From contig NZ_BMYY01000003.1 of the NCBI RefSeq assembly GCF_014652515.1, forward strand, positions 1 to 64,000: DNA of 64,000 nucleotides. The letters are read 5' to 3'. Origin of the DNA: Bacterioplanes sanyensis (GTDB taxonomy: Bacteria > Pseudomonadota > Gammaproteobacteria > Pseudomonadales > Oceanobacteraceae). The position numbers and the translations under genes are program-made. The notes beneath the pieces are model-generated. The model was not told where the DNA came from and did not search any database. It saw only the letters and a program-made list of their open reading frames with translations. Below, one piece after another: positions 43,184 through 53,900 of this stretch (positions within the stretch are counted from its first letter, which is position 1; every line of letters starts with the position of its first letter).

Positions 43184-45400
43184 ATGCAGCACTGGCTCAG
43201 CCGATCATTGGTCGGTTTGCTGTTACTGATGAATCTGGTTTGGTCTTTAACAGCGTCGGCTAACGAAACGCCCGCAGATGTGCGCATCATTGTCGATATA
43301 TCCGGCAGTATGAAGCAAACGGACCCTGACAACCTGCGCGTGCCGGCCACCAACTTGTTGATCGAGTTAATTCCCGACGACTCTCAAGCCGGCATTTGGA
43401 CCTTTGGCCGCTTTGTGAACATGCTGACGCCGCTGGCACAAGTGGATGATGCTTGGCGACAACAAGCGCGAGCAGATGCGCAAAAGATTAACTCGGTTGG
43501 CTTGCGCACTAATTTGGTTGAGGCCCTCGATAAAGCGCGCTGGCAACTCGCGCCAGACTCCGGCTATCAACAAAGCATCATTTTACTTACCGATGGCCGT
43601 ATCGATATGGCCAGTGGCGCTAACGCTGAGCAGGTCAATCAAGCCGAGCGCCAACGCCTTAGCAACGAAGTGCTGCCAGCCTATGCTGCCGCCAATGCAC
43701 GCATCCATACGCTGGCGCTGTCTGACGCGGCCGACAAAGACATGCTGCGGCAAATTGCGCTGGAAACCGGTGGCCTGTATCAAGAAGCGATCAATGCCGA
43801 CGAGTTGCTGGTTGCCTTCCTGCGTGCCTTCGATCGTGCCGTGCCTACCGAGCAGGTGCCGATGGTGGACAACACTTTCACTATTGATGACAGCGTGACC
43901 GAATTTACGGCACTGATTTTTAAGCGCTCAAGTGATAAGCCGGTGCAGCTGTTATCGCCGTCTGGAGAGGTGTTGAATGTCAGTAACAGTGCAGAAAATA
44001 GCCAAGTGCGCTGGCATGAGGAGTTAAACTATGACCTCATCACAGTTACCGCGCCAGCTGCTGGGGATTGGCAAGCAGACGCTGACATCGACCCAGAAAA
44101 CCGAGTACAGGTGTTGACGGATTTACGCTTACAAGTCAATGGCCTGCCAGAAACGATCTTTGCCGGCTACCCTGTGGACTTGGATATGGCCCTGACCAAT
44201 CAGGGCGAGACCATTACCGAGCCTGCCTTGCTTCGCCTAACGGATGTGAGTATCAAAGTCACCGCCCCTGATGGGCGCATTGGTAGCAAGCTGTTGTCAG
44301 ACCCTGAAAGTCTGCCGCCCGATGGCGTTTATCGTGAATCCTTGTCACGTCTGGCGCAGCCTGGTACCTATCAATTGGAAGTCACCGCCAGCGGCCCGAC
44401 CTTTCAGCGCCGCCAGCAGTTAACCGCCACTTTGATGGAACCACTGCGTATTCGCAGCCGTGAGGATCATCAGCAGCAACAGGCCAGTGTTAGCGTTGAG
44501 CCGTTAGTGGCGAGCATTGATACGGGGTTGTCTCGAATCATCGCGCGCGTCATTTCCCCAGATGGCAGTTCGGTGATTCAGTCGATGGAGTTTGATACCG
44601 CGCAGCAGTCTTGGCGGCTGCAGTTAATGCCGGCCGAGGGGCCGGGTCGGTATGAGGTGGAGCTAAATGTACGCGGTGTGACGGCCAGTGGCACGACCTT
44701 TAAAACCCGCCCTGAGCCCTTAAGTTTTGACTTTCCGCTGCAAGACCCAAACGCCCCCGTAACTGCTAAGCCTGATGTTACCGAGCCCGCTGTATCTGAG
44801 CCTGAGATTGAACCAGCTCCGGCGACATCAACCGCAACGGTAAATGCTCAGCCTGAGTTAGCGCCAGCAACACCAGCAAAAGCACCGGCTGCCAAGCCAC
44901 AGTCTCAACCTGAGCCAGTTGAGCCGGCCGTCGATAGCGAGCCTGAGTTGGTTGAGCCGGTAGATGAAGCCATCGAAGACGAGGGGGGGATTGCTTGGTG
45001 GGTTTATTTGCTGCTCGCGGTGGGCAATGCCAGTGTTTTAGGCGGCGCTGCTTGGTGGTGGCTACGTCATCGTCGTCAGCAAGATACGGAGGCGTTGACC
45101 CAAACCGATGCCCATGAGAGCCATTTGCCGCCTGATCTGGAAGCGCCGGAGCTGAGTGACGATGAGCTGGGCGGCAGTTTTGATAGTTTCGACGGCTTGG
45201 ACGAAGAAGAAATTCAGCCACAGCCAGAGGCGCCAGCAGGCATGGGGAGTGACACCGATATTACCCCAGACTCCCTCGACGATGAGTTTTCCATCGATCC
45301 AGACGACAACGCAGCGCCCGATTTAGAGGATGACTGGGGCGAGTTTGATGTCGACGATGAGCTCGGCAGTGAGCCCGACGACACGCAAAAGCCTGATTGA
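43184..45400 (+). CDS. VWA domain membrane protein (TIGR03503-like)
   Basis: A 738-residue protein with a signal peptide (LVGLLLLMNLVWSLTASA), then a VWA domain with the MIDAS motif IIVDISGSMKQTDPDN near residue 32. Beta-sandwich-like repeats follow (NGLPETIFAGYPVDLDMALT), a Pro/Glu-rich linker, one transmembrane helix near 605-625 (WWVYLLLAVGNASVLGGAA) and an acidic cytoplasmic tail (SDDELGGSFDSFDG). The topology is periplasmic VWA with cytoplasmic acid tail. The following MoxR/VWA pair is on the same strand; a functional link is possible but not shown. Confidence 0.8.
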   Translation: MQHWLSRSLVGLLLLMNLVWSLTASANETPADVRIIVDISGSMKQTDPDNLRVPATNLLIELIPDDSQAGIWTFGRFVNMLTPLAQVDDAWRQQARADAQKINSVGLRTNLVEALDKARWQLAPDSGYQQSIILLTDGRIDMASGANAEQVNQAERQRLSNEVLPAYAAANARIHTLALSDAADKDMLRQIALETGGLYQEAINADELLVAFLRAFDRAVPTEQVPMVDNTFTIDDSVTEFTALIFKRSSDKPVQLLSPSGEVLNVSNSAENSQVRWHEELNYDLITVTAPAAGDWQADADIDPENRVQVLTDLRLQVNGLPETIFAGYPVDLDMALTNQGETITEPALLRLTDVSIKVTAPDGRIGSKLLSDPESLPPDGVYRESLSRLAQPGTYQLEVTASGPTFQRRQQLTATLMEPLRIRSREDHQQQQASVSVEPLVASIDTGLSRIIARVISPDGSSVIQSMEFDTAQQSWRLQLMPAEGPGRYEVELNVRGVTASGTTFKTRPEPLSFDFPLQDPNAPVTAKPDVTEPAVSEPEIEPAPATSTATVNAQPELAPATPAKAPAAKPQSQPEPVEPAVDSEPELVEPVDEAIEDEGGIAWWVYLLLAVGNASVLGGAAWWWLRHRRQQDTEALTQTDAHESHLPPDLEAPELSDDELGGSFDSFDGLDEEEIQPQPEAPAGMGSDTDITPDSLDDEFSIDPDDNAAPDLEDDWGEFDVDDELGSEPDDTQKPD

Positions 45401-45472
45401 GCCTCTCTTGCTGTTGCAAGGGGGGCTCCTTATACTTTCTGCCTACTTAAAATTACGTAACCTGAGGTGGGT

Positions 45473-46315
45473 ATGAAGTTCGAGGGCACTTCTGAATATG
45501 TGGCGACGCCCGAGTTGCAAATGGCGGTGAATGCCGCCATTACTTTGCAGCGGCCGCTGCTGCTGAAGGGTGAGCCTGGCACGGGTAAAACCATGTTGGC
45601 AGAGCAGCTGGCCAAATCATTGGATACGGAATTGATCCAATGGCACATTAAAAGCACCACCAAAGCCCATCAGGGGTTGTACGAGTACGATGCGGTGTCC
45701 CGCTTGCGTGACTCACAGCTAGGTGACGATAAAGTGCACGATATTGCCAATTACATTGTCAAAGGCAAGCTGTGGGAAGCCTTTACTGCTGATAAACCGG
45801 TGGTGCTGTTGATTGATGAAATCGACAAAGCCGATATCGAGTTTCCCAATGATTTGTTACTCGAACTCGATCGCATGGAGTTTTTTGTATATGAAACCCA
45901 AGAGCGAGTGGTTGCCAAGCACCGGCCTATTATTCTGATTACTAGTAACAACGAAAAAGAGCTACCAGACGCTTTTTTGCGCCGTTGTTTTTTCCATTAC
46001 ATTGATTTCCCAGATCGCGACACCATGCAAAGCATTGTGGATGTTCACTATCCGGGCATTAAAGCAGATCTGGTACGCGAAGCGCTGGAAGTCTTTTTTG
46101 ATGTGCGCAAAGTGCCGGGCCTTAAGAAAAAGCCATCGACATCTGAGTTGATTGACTGGCTCAAATTGTTGTTAGCCGATGATCTAGGCGCGGAAATGCT
46201 GCGCAATAAAGATCACTCTAAAGCCATTCCTCCCATGTACGGCGCACTGTTAAAAAATGAGCAGGATGTGCAGCTACTAGAAAAGCTGGCATTTATGAGC
46301 CGCCGCAAAGGCTGA
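45473..46315 (+). CDS. MoxR-type AAA+ ATPase (YeaC/NorQ/CoxD-like)
   Basis: A 280-residue AAA ATPase. Walker A is LKGEPGTGKTMLAEQLA near residue 30, Walker B is VVLLIDEIDKADIEFPNDLLL near 106, and sensor-1 is ILITSNNEKELPDAFLRRCFF. ATG at 45473 follows GAGGTGGG. It is 4 bp upstream of a VWA gene; such pairs (like CoxD/CoxE, NorQ/NorD) act as metal-centre or complex-assembly chaperones. No client enzyme is in the window. Confidence 0.92.
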   Translation: MKFEGTSEYVATPELQMAVNAAITLQRPLLLKGEPGTGKTMLAEQLAKSLDTELIQWHIKSTTKAHQGLYEYDAVSRLRDSQLGDDKVHDIANYIVKGKLWEAFTADKPVVLLIDEIDKADIEFPNDLLLELDRMEFFVYETQERVVAKHRPIILITSNNEKELPDAFLRRCFFHYIDFPDRDTMQSIVDVHYPGIKADLVREALEVFFDVRKVPGLKKKPSTSELIDWLKLLLADDLGAEMLRNKDHSKAIPPMYGALLKNEQDVQLLEKLAFMSRRKG

Positions 46316-46319
46316 CCTT

Positions 46320-47501
46320 ATGCTAATCGATTTTTTCGAAACCGTGCGACAGGCTCGCGTGCCGTGTTCGGTACGTGAGTATTTGGACCTTATTGAGGCT
46401 GTACAAGCACGTCTGGCGTTTGCCGACATGGATGATTTTTATGCCATTGCACGCTTATGCCTAGTTAAAGATGAAAAGCATTACGATAAGTTCGACAAAG
46501 CCTTTGCCGCGTATTTTCAGGGGTTGGAGCTACCGCCGGACTTCTTGACCGAAGCGGGTATTCCAGACGATTGGATGCGCAAAGAGTTTGAGCGCCTGCT
46601 GTCGCAAGAAGAAATGGATAAAATCGAGGCGCTGGGTGGTTTAGACAAACTGATGGAGGAGTTTCAAAAGCGTCTAGAGGAGCAAGAGAAGCGCCATCAG
46701 GGCGGTAATCGCATGATCGGTACTGGCGGTACGTCACCATTTGGGGCCAATGGCTATAACCCCGAAGGCTTTCGCATTGAGCAAGGCAAATCACGGCACA
46801 AAAAAGCCATTAAAGTCTGGGAAAAACGCCAATATCGCGACTTGGATGACAGCATTGAGCTTGGCATTCGCAATATCAAGGTGGCGCTGCGACGGCTGCG
46901 CAAATTTGCGCGCCAGAGCGCAGCAGAAGAGCTGGACATGGACGATACCATCGGCTCGACTGCAAAAAATGCCGGCTTTCTCGATATCAAAATGGTGCCT
47001 GAGCGTCACAATGCGGTGAAAGTGCTGCTGTTTTTTGATGTCGGTGGGTCGATGGACCCTCATGTGCGTACTTGTGAAGAACTGTTTTCAGCGGCGCGTA
47101 CCGAGTTCAAACACATGGAAACCTTTTACTTCCATAATTGCTTGTATGAGTCGGTGTGGCAAAACAACGTTCGTCGCATGAATGAGCAAACCAAGACCTG
47201 GGATATTCTGCGCAAGTACGGGCCAGACTATAAAGTTATTTTTGTTGGCGATGCCATGATGGCGCCGTATGAAGTGACCCACCCGGGCGGTAGTGTTGAG
47301 CACTGGAATGAAGAGGCGGGTGCCGTTTGGCTACAGCGGGTGCAGCAGCACTACGACAAAACTGTTTGGATTAATCCAGCACCGCAAGCCTATTGGGGGC
47401 AGGGTGGCTCGCTCGGAGCGATTCGTTCAATTTTTGCCGATCATATGTACCCACTCACGCTGTCAGGTCTTGAAGATGCGATGAAGTATCTAGCGAAATA
47501 A
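46320..47501 (+). CDS. VWA (CoxE-like) partner of MoxR ATPase
   Basis: A 393-residue cytoplasmic protein. The N-terminal half is helical and charged (EEFQKRLEEQEKRHQGG, then GGTSPFGANGYNPEGFRIEQ). The C-terminal VWA domain has the MIDAS-like FFDVGGSMDPHVRTCEEL near residue 240 (Gly in place of the first Ser) and FVGDAMMAPYEVTHPGG near 310. It is coupled to the MoxR gene and ends in a bidirectional terminator. Confidence 0.9.
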   Translation: MLIDFFETVRQARVPCSVREYLDLIEAVQARLAFADMDDFYAIARLCLVKDEKHYDKFDKAFAAYFQGLELPPDFLTEAGIPDDWMRKEFERLLSQEEMDKIEALGGLDKLMEEFQKRLEEQEKRHQGGNRMIGTGGTSPFGANGYNPEGFRIEQGKSRHKKAIKVWEKRQYRDLDDSIELGIRNIKVALRRLRKFARQSAAEELDMDDTIGSTAKNAGFLDIKMVPERHNAVKVLLFFDVGGSMDPHVRTCEELFSAARTEFKHMETFYFHNCLYESVWQNNVRRMNEQTKTWDILRKYGPDYKVIFVGDAMMAPYEVTHPGGSVEHWNEEAGAVWLQRVQQHYDKTVWINPAPQAYWGQGGSLGAIRSIFADHMYPLTLSGLEDAMKYLAK

Positions 47502-47525
47502 AAAAGCGGCCGTGCCGCTTTTTAT
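47501..47525. terminator. Bidirectional terminator between VWA gene and MaoC gene
   Basis: AAAAA, then GCGGC CGT GCCGC, then TTTTTATTA. The hairpin has A and T runs on both sides and lies between two convergent genes. Confidence 0.85.
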
Positions 47526-47998
47526 TAGCTAACACTCACCTCTGGCAGAGCAGGAGCGGGTAGCGTTTGCTTCTCTTGCGGCGCCATCACCGTAGCTTCG
47601 CCTTCGGCCACGACTTTACCGTTCTGGTTGGTCACACTGCAGCCTAGCGTCACAATCGGCTTGCTGTCGTGTTTGCTGGTGACGGTGAGCGTTACGGTGA
47701 GCTGGTCGCCTAGCATGACGGGCTTTTTAAACGACAAATTCTGACCCAAGTAAATTGTGCCTGGGCCGGGAAGTTGTGTGCCTAACACGGCAGAAATCAA
47801 GGCGCCGGTATACATGCCGTGTGCGATTTGGCCTTTGAACATGGTGGTGGCGGCGTACTCCGCGTCCAGGTGTACGGGGTTGCGATCACCCGATACGGCG
47901 GCAAATAATTGCAGATCGCGCTCGGTCACTGTTTGTTCGCGCGTTGCTTGCTCGCCAACTTCAATTTCATCAAATGTGCGATTGGTCAAGGTATCCAT
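47525..47998 (-). CDS. MaoC-type (R)-specific enoyl-CoA hydratase
   Basis: A 157-residue hotdog-fold hydratase with the catalytic hydratase-2 motif FAAVSGDRNPVHLDAEYA near residue 32 (Asp and His) and AHGMYTGALISAVLG near 59. Related PhaJ enzymes provide (R)-3-hydroxyacyl-CoA from beta-oxidation. The upstream hydrolase gene is 1 bp away on the same strand, so the two share a transcript. Confidence 0.88.
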   Translation of the reverse strand: MDTLTNRTFDEIEVGEQATREQTVTERDLQLFAAVSGDRNPVHLDAEYAATTMFKGQIAHGMYTGALISAVLGTQLPGPGTIYLGQNLSFKKPVMLGDQLTVTLTVTSKHDSKPIVTLGCSVTNQNGKVVAEGEATVMAPQEKQTLPAPALPEVSVS

Positions 47999-47999
47999 A

Positions 48000-48941
48000 T
48001 TAAACTCCCTGTTGATTTAGCCACTGCAGGATATCGTTACGCACCTGATCGGCGTTAATTTCATTCAATACTTCATGACGTGCATCAGGATACAGGGTGC
48101 AGGTGACATTGTGATGACCTGTTTGGCGGAATTGTTGTGCCAAACGCTCCACGCCCTTACCAAACTGACCCACTGGGTCGCGATCGCCAGCGATAAGGAG
48201 AACCGGGAGGTCTGCGCGAATGCTGCTTAAGGCATTGGCTTGGCTGATTTCAATTAATCCAGTCATTAAGTCGGCCCATAGCTGCGCACTGCACAGGTGG
48301 CCGCAACGCGGATCATCAACATAGGCCTGTACTTGCTGTGCATCGCGTGACAACCAATCGAAAGGTGTTTGCGCCGGTTTAAAAGCGCGATTAAAACTGG
48401 CGAACGACAGAGTGTTCATCAGGTCGGATAAGTGCCTTGGGCCTTTGAGCTTGGCTTGTACTCGGGCCACCGTACGTGCCAGCTGATAAAGCCACGGCGA
48501 TTGATAATTGCTGCCGCTGAGTATCAGGCCTTGCAGTTGCTCGCTGTGACGCCTAGCAAACCCTTGTGCAATAAACGACCCCATAGAATGGCCGAATAAA
48601 ATTACGTTGTTTTGCTGGCACTGTTGCTGGACGAGCACTATGTCGTCGATGACTCGCTGCCAGCCATGCTGATCGGCAAAGTGCCCTAATGGAGCACGCT
48701 CGCCATGGCCACGGTGGTTGTGGCTGATGACGGCGTAGCCTGCTGCGATCAGAGTCTCTACTAGGGGTTGGTAGCGCTGATGGTGTTCGGCCATACCGTG
48801 GGTGATGTGAATCACTGTATCGGCGTCGGCTGTGTTCCAATAGCTGGCGCTGACGGTTTGGCCATCGTTACAGGTCAATGGCAAGTGCTGCGGTGCCGTT
48901 GCGGTGGCAGAGGGAGTGTCAATCGAAGCGTGATGAGTCAT
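48000..48941 (-). CDS. Alpha/beta hydrolase, lysophospholipase/monoacylglycerol lipase type
   Basis: A 313-residue serine hydrolase. Visible motifs are HITHGMAEHHQRY (oxyanion region) near residue 46, HNHRGHGERAPLG near 73, nucleophile elbow ILFGHSMGSFIAQGFA near 113, acid in LLIAGDRDPVGQF and catalytic His in YPDARHEVLNEI near 287. The family cleaves monoacylglycerols or lysophospholipids. With MaoC and the nearby fadD it suggests lipid turnover. Confidence 0.87.
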   Translation of the reverse strand: MTHHASIDTPSATATAPQHLPLTCNDGQTVSASYWNTADADTVIHITHGMAEHHQRYQPLVETLIAAGYAVISHNHRGHGERAPLGHFADQHGWQRVIDDIVLVQQQCQQNNVILFGHSMGSFIAQGFARRHSEQLQGLILSGSNYQSPWLYQLARTVARVQAKLKGPRHLSDLMNTLSFASFNRAFKPAQTPFDWLSRDAQQVQAYVDDPRCGHLCSAQLWADLMTGLIEISQANALSSIRADLPVLLIAGDRDPVGQFGKGVERLAQQFRQTGHHNVTCTLYPDARHEVLNEINADQVRNDILQWLNQQGV

Positions 48942-49078
48942 GTTGTGGTCGTTGTGTTATTGGATGGGCTTACCATGGCGTTGAATCAACATTTTGTAAA
49001 CTGTACAGCTGTTCAGCACCATTGGCGCATCCGTAATAGTGCGCAGTTGCGGGGCAGTAAGCTTGCGGATGACCTGTT

Positions 49079-49107
49079 TTGCCGCACTGTTAGAAAAACG
49101 GTACACT
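49079..49107 (+). promoter_or_regulatory. Candidate sigma-70 promoter of fadD
   Basis: TTGCCG, a 17-bp gap and TACACT lie about 108 bp before the fadD start. No FadR-like palindrome stands out. Confidence 0.45.
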
Positions 49108-49214
49108 CCTGCTGCTTTTTTTGACCCGTTGCCAGTGGGGAGCCGGCAGCTTGGTCTCGTGACTTTTAATGCCTTGGCGCTCAATCAGTTGGCCAGGGTG
49201 GCTCAGGAGGCAGT

Positions 49215-50894
49215 ATGAACGAACAGTTTTTTCAGGAACGTTACCCCGAGGGATTCCCGACGGCGATAGACCCCGACAAATATGGCTCCGTGGTGGAGAT
49301 CTTTGACGGTTTCGTTAAAAAATTCAGTGATCGCCCCGCCTTTACCTGCTTAGGTCAGACGATTACTTACCGCGAGTTAAATGAAAAAAGTGCTGCCTTC
49401 GCTGCCTATCTGCAGAATGAAACCAGTTTGCAGCCTGGCGATCGTATCGCCGTGCAGTTACCTAATGTGTTGCAATATCCAATTGTGGTATTCGGTGCAA
49501 TGCGCGCTGGTATGGTCGTGGTCAACACCAACCCACTGTACACCGAGCGTGAGATGGAGCACCAGTTCAATGACTCGGGTGCCAAAGCTCTGGTGGTGCT
49601 GGCCAACATGGCGTCCAAAGCAGAAAAGGTGCTGCCCAATACCGGTATCAAGCATGTCATCGTTACTCAAGTAGGGGACATGCACGATGGCTTAAAGCGT
49701 TTGCTGATCAATGGCGTACTCAAATACGTCAAAAAAGAAGTACCCGCCTACACTATTCCCACTTCAGTAGGGCTGCGTGATGCGCTGGCTAAAGGCAGCT
49801 CGCACCGCTTTACGCCGGTACAAGTGAATCGTGATGACGTTGCCGTGTTGCAATACACAGGTGGCACGACGGGTGTAGCGAAGGGAGCGATGCTGACCCA
49901 TCGCAATTTGATGGCCAATATGATGCAGTGCCATGGGTTATTTACCATGATTCTGGAAGAAGGTCGTGAAACCGCCATTGCGCCACTGCCTCTGTATCAT
50001 ATTTATGCCTTTACCGTGCATTGCATGGTATTACTGGAAACCGGTAACCATTCGGTACTGATTCCCAACCCACGTGATATTCCTGGCTTTGTGAAAACCT
50101 TACAGAAAAGCCAGTTCAGCGCGTTTGTGGGGTTGAATACACTGTTCGTGGCCTTGTGTAACCGCGAAGATTTCCGCGCCTTGGATTTCAGTGGGCTGAA
50201 GCTCACCATTTCTGGTGGTATGGCTTTGACCAAAGACGCAGCGGAGCAATGGCAAAAGGTCACTGGCTGTGACATTGCTGAAGGTTTTGGTATGACCGAA
50301 ACCTCGCCCGTGGTGTCATTTAACCCGCCGGGCCACATTAAACTCGGCACCATTGGCATGCCGGTGGCAGGCACCTTGTGTAAAGTCATCGATGAAGATG
50401 GCAACGAGCTGCCTGTGGGAGAGCCTGGCGAATTATGTGTTCACGGCCCGCAAGTGATGAAGGGCTACTGGCAGCGTCCTGAAGCGACGGCCGAAACCAT
50501 CAGTGAAGATGGCTGGTTAAAAACCGGTGACATGGCGGTCATCATGGACGACGGTTACATGAAAATCGTCGATCGTAAAAAAGACATGATTATTGTTTCG
50601 GGTTTCAATGTTTACCCGAACGAAGTTGAAGACGTGGTGGTATCACATCCCGATATTCTTGAAGCGGCTGCCGTGGGTGTGCCGGATGCCAAGAGCTCCG
50701 AGGCTGTGAAAGTGTTTGTGGTGTCGTCTAACCCAGATTTAACCGCTGCTGAAATTACCAGCTGGTGCCGTGAGCGCTTAACGGCTTATAAAATACCGCG
50801 TCATATTGAGTTCCGTGACGAGCTGCCCAAAACCAATGTGGGCAAAATCCTGCGCCGCGAACTGCGCGATGAGGAGTTGAAAAAACATAACTAG
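49215..50894 (+). CDS. fadD: Long-chain fatty acid-CoA ligase
   Basis: A 559-residue adenylate-forming enzyme. Motifs are the phosphate loop YTGGTTGVAKGAMLTHRNL near residue 214, EGFGMTETSPVV near 357, TGDMAVIMDDGYM near 437 and DRKKDMIIVSGFNVYPNEVE near 453. The C-terminal catalytic Lys lies in LPKTNVGKILRRELRD. It activates exogenous fatty acids to acyl-CoA at the inner membrane for beta-oxidation. CAGGAGG precedes the ATG. Confidence 0.95.
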   Translation: MNEQFFQERYPEGFPTAIDPDKYGSVVEIFDGFVKKFSDRPAFTCLGQTITYRELNEKSAAFAAYLQNETSLQPGDRIAVQLPNVLQYPIVVFGAMRAGMVVVNTNPLYTEREMEHQFNDSGAKALVVLANMASKAEKVLPNTGIKHVIVTQVGDMHDGLKRLLINGVLKYVKKEVPAYTIPTSVGLRDALAKGSSHRFTPVQVNRDDVAVLQYTGGTTGVAKGAMLTHRNLMANMMQCHGLFTMILEEGRETAIAPLPLYHIYAFTVHCMVLLETGNHSVLIPNPRDIPGFVKTLQKSQFSAFVGLNTLFVALCNREDFRALDFSGLKLTISGGMALTKDAAEQWQKVTGCDIAEGFGMTETSPVVSFNPPGHIKLGTIGMPVAGTLCKVIDEDGNELPVGEPGELCVHGPQVMKGYWQRPEATAETISEDGWLKTGDMAVIMDDGYMKIVDRKKDMIIVSGFNVYPNEVEDVVVSHPDILEAAAVGVPDAKSSEAVKVFVVSSNPDLTAAEITSWCRERLTAYKIPRHIEFRDELPKTNVGKILRRELRDEELKKHN

Positions 50895-50914
50895 CGTCAC
50901 GGTTATGGAAAAGC

Positions 50915-50947
50915 AACGCCCTGAGCCTTCTCGGGGCGTTTTTATTT
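50915..50947 (+). terminator. Rho-independent terminator after fadD
   Basis: AACGCCCTGAG and CTCGGGGCGTT form an 11-bp stem with a CCTT loop, followed by TTTATTT. Confidence 0.9.
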
Positions 50948-50962
50948 GTTCAGGAGTCCGCC

Positions 50963-53900
50963 TTGCAGGCATCCACTCAAGCCGATATCAAAGCTCTGCA
51001 TCAAGCCATTGATCAGTGTTTATTAAAAGATCAGTTTGCTGCGCGTCGCAGTGTGAAAAATATTCAGCAGCGCTTGCAGCAAGGCAAAGCCATTGATCAG
51101 GCATTGCAGCAGCTGTTAAAGCGTATCGAAACTAGCCAGGCCGCCCGTGCTCGGCGCAGTCAGCCGCTGACGTTATCCTACCCTGAAGGCCTGCCGGTCA
51201 GTGAGCGGCGCGAAGATATTTTACAGCTGCTGCGTGAGCATCAAGTCATTGTGGTGGCCGGCGAAACCGGCAGTGGTAAAACCACACAGTTGCCCAAATT
51301 ATGCTTAGAAGCGGGGCTGGGGCAGGCAGGTCGAATTGGCCATACTCAACCGCGCCGGTTGGCTGCGCGCTCTGTTGCCCAGCGCATTGCCGATGAGCTG
51401 CAAACGCCATTGGGCGATGTGGTGGGCTATCAGGTGCGCTTCACTGACCAGAGCAGTGATGACACTCGCATTAAGTTAATGACCGACGGTATTTTGCTGG
51501 CGCAAACTCAGCACGATCGTTTTTTGAACGAATACGATGCCATCATCATCGACGAAGCCCACGAGCGTAGTCTGAATATTGATTTTCTGATTGGTTATCT
51601 CAAGCAGCTGTTGCCGAAAAGACCCGATTTAAAAATCATTATTACGTCTGCAACCATCGATCTAGAACGTTTTTCTCAGCACTTTGATAACGCGCCCATC
51701 GTTGAAGTCTCAGGGCGTACCTACCCGGTGGAAACGCGCTACCGTCCTTTGGTGCGTGACGATGAGCAAGCCGAAGATCAAACCCTGTTTGAGGGCATTG
51801 ATGCGGCATTGGCTGAACTGCGCGAAGAAGATAAGCGCAACGGCCATCCGGGTGATGTGCTGGTGTTTTTACCGGGCGAGCGAGAAATTCGTGAGTGTGC
51901 TGATTATTTGCGCCGCCAGTCTTTGCCCGCAACGGATATCTTGCCGCTCTACGCTCGCCTCAGTGCAGCCGATCAGCAAAGAATTTTTCGCCCCCATGGC
52001 GGTCGGCGGGTGGTGTTATCCACCAACGTGGCCGAAACCTCTTTGACGGTGCCTGGCATTCGCTATGTGGTCGACTCCGGCGTTGCACGATTAAGTCGTT
52101 ACAGTTATCGCAGCAAAGTACAGCGCCTTCAGGTTGAGGCCATTTCACAAGCCAGTGCTAATCAACGCGCCGGCCGCTGTGGCCGTACCGCACCTGGCGT
52201 CTGTATTCGCTTGTACGAAGAAGACGATTTTAACGCCCGCCCAGAATTTACCGACCCAGAAATTCGCCGTACCAATTTGGCGGCAGTGGTGCTGCAAATG
52301 CTGCACCTGAAGTTGGGTAAGTTGCAGTCATTTCCGTTTGTCGATCCGCCCGATGAGCGTTTTATTCGCGACGGTTATAACTTGCTGGCGGAACTGGAAG
52401 CGGTGGATGCGCAGCAGCAATTAACGCACATCGGCCGGCAAATGGCGCGCTTGCCGCTTGATCCGCGGGTATCGCGCATGTTGCTGGAGGCGCAGAAGCA
52501 GCAATCATTAACCGAGGTAATGGTCATTGCAGCAGCGCTGTCGGTACAGGACCCGCGTGAGCGGCCGGCTGAGAAAAAACAAGCGGCGGATGAAAAACAC
52601 CGTCAGTGGCGCCATGATGATTCTGATTTTCTGACCTTGGTGAACTTGTGGCAGGGCTATGAGCAGCAACGTCAGGAGCTGAGTCAGAACCAGCTGCGCA
52701 AATGGTGTCAGAAAAACTATTTGTCGTTTATGCGTTTGCGCGAGTGGCGTGATACGCACCGTCAGCTGCATATTTTATGCAAGCAGCTGGAGTTAAAGGA
52801 AAACTCCGAGCCTGCCAGTTATGAAGCGGTCCACAAAGCCTTGTTGGCGGGTATGTTGAGTCAAATTGGTTTTAAAACCGAAGGCAGCGAGTACTTGGGC
52901 GCGCGCAACCGTAAATTGGCCATTTTTCCTGCGTCTGGATTGTACAAAAAGCGGCCCAAATGGATTATGGCCGCCGAGTTGATGGAAACCTCACGCTTGT
53001 TTGCGCGTGAGGTCGCCATGATTGAGCCGCAATGGGTCGAAGACATTGGTCGGCCGTTATTGAAATACCAGTATTCGGAGCCCCACTGGCAGCAAAAGCG
53101 TGGTCAGGTATTGGCATTTGAGCAGAGCAGTTTGTACGGCCTGGTGGTGAATCCACGCAAGCGCGTCGATTACAGCAAAACCCACCCGCAAGAGGCACGC
53201 ACTCTGTTTATTCAGCATGCGTTGGTGGAGCAGCAGTTGGGCAGTCAGGTCGCTTTTTATCGCCACAATGTGGAGCTGCTCAAAGAAGTGACCGAATACG
53301 AGGAAAAATCCCGCCGCCGCGATCTGGTGATTGATGATCAGGTGCTGGCGAACTTTTATGATCGCCACTTGCCAGCGCACATCAGCTCACGTCGGCAATT
53401 AGAAAGCTGGTGTAAAAAACACCCCAAAGAGCAGCAAGCGTTAAAATTTACGCGGGAATTTTTGCTCAGCCCTGAGGCGGCGGGCATTGGTGTGGCAGAT
53501 TTCCCTACCGAGCTTGAGTGGCAGGGCATTTATTACCCGCTGAAATACAGCTTTGCACCGGGGGCAGAAGACGACGGTATTTCGCTGCAAGTGCCGGTGG
53601 CCATGTTGCAGCAATTGCCGGGTGCACGAATTGAGTGGCTGGTGCCTGGTTTTATCCAAGAGAAAGTCGTGCAGCTGATCAAAGGCTTGCCCAAAGCCAA
53701 GCGCAAACAATTTGTGCCTGTGCCGCAAACGGCAGAGGCATTTTTGCAGCACGTGGCCTTCGGTCAGGGCAGTTTGCTGCAAAGCTTATTGGATTTTCTC
53801 AATCGTACGGCGTGGCCGAAAGTCGAGCGTGACGAGTTGTCGGTAGCGGATCTTCCTCAGCATTTGACGATGAATATCCAAGTGATGGACGACGGCCAGC

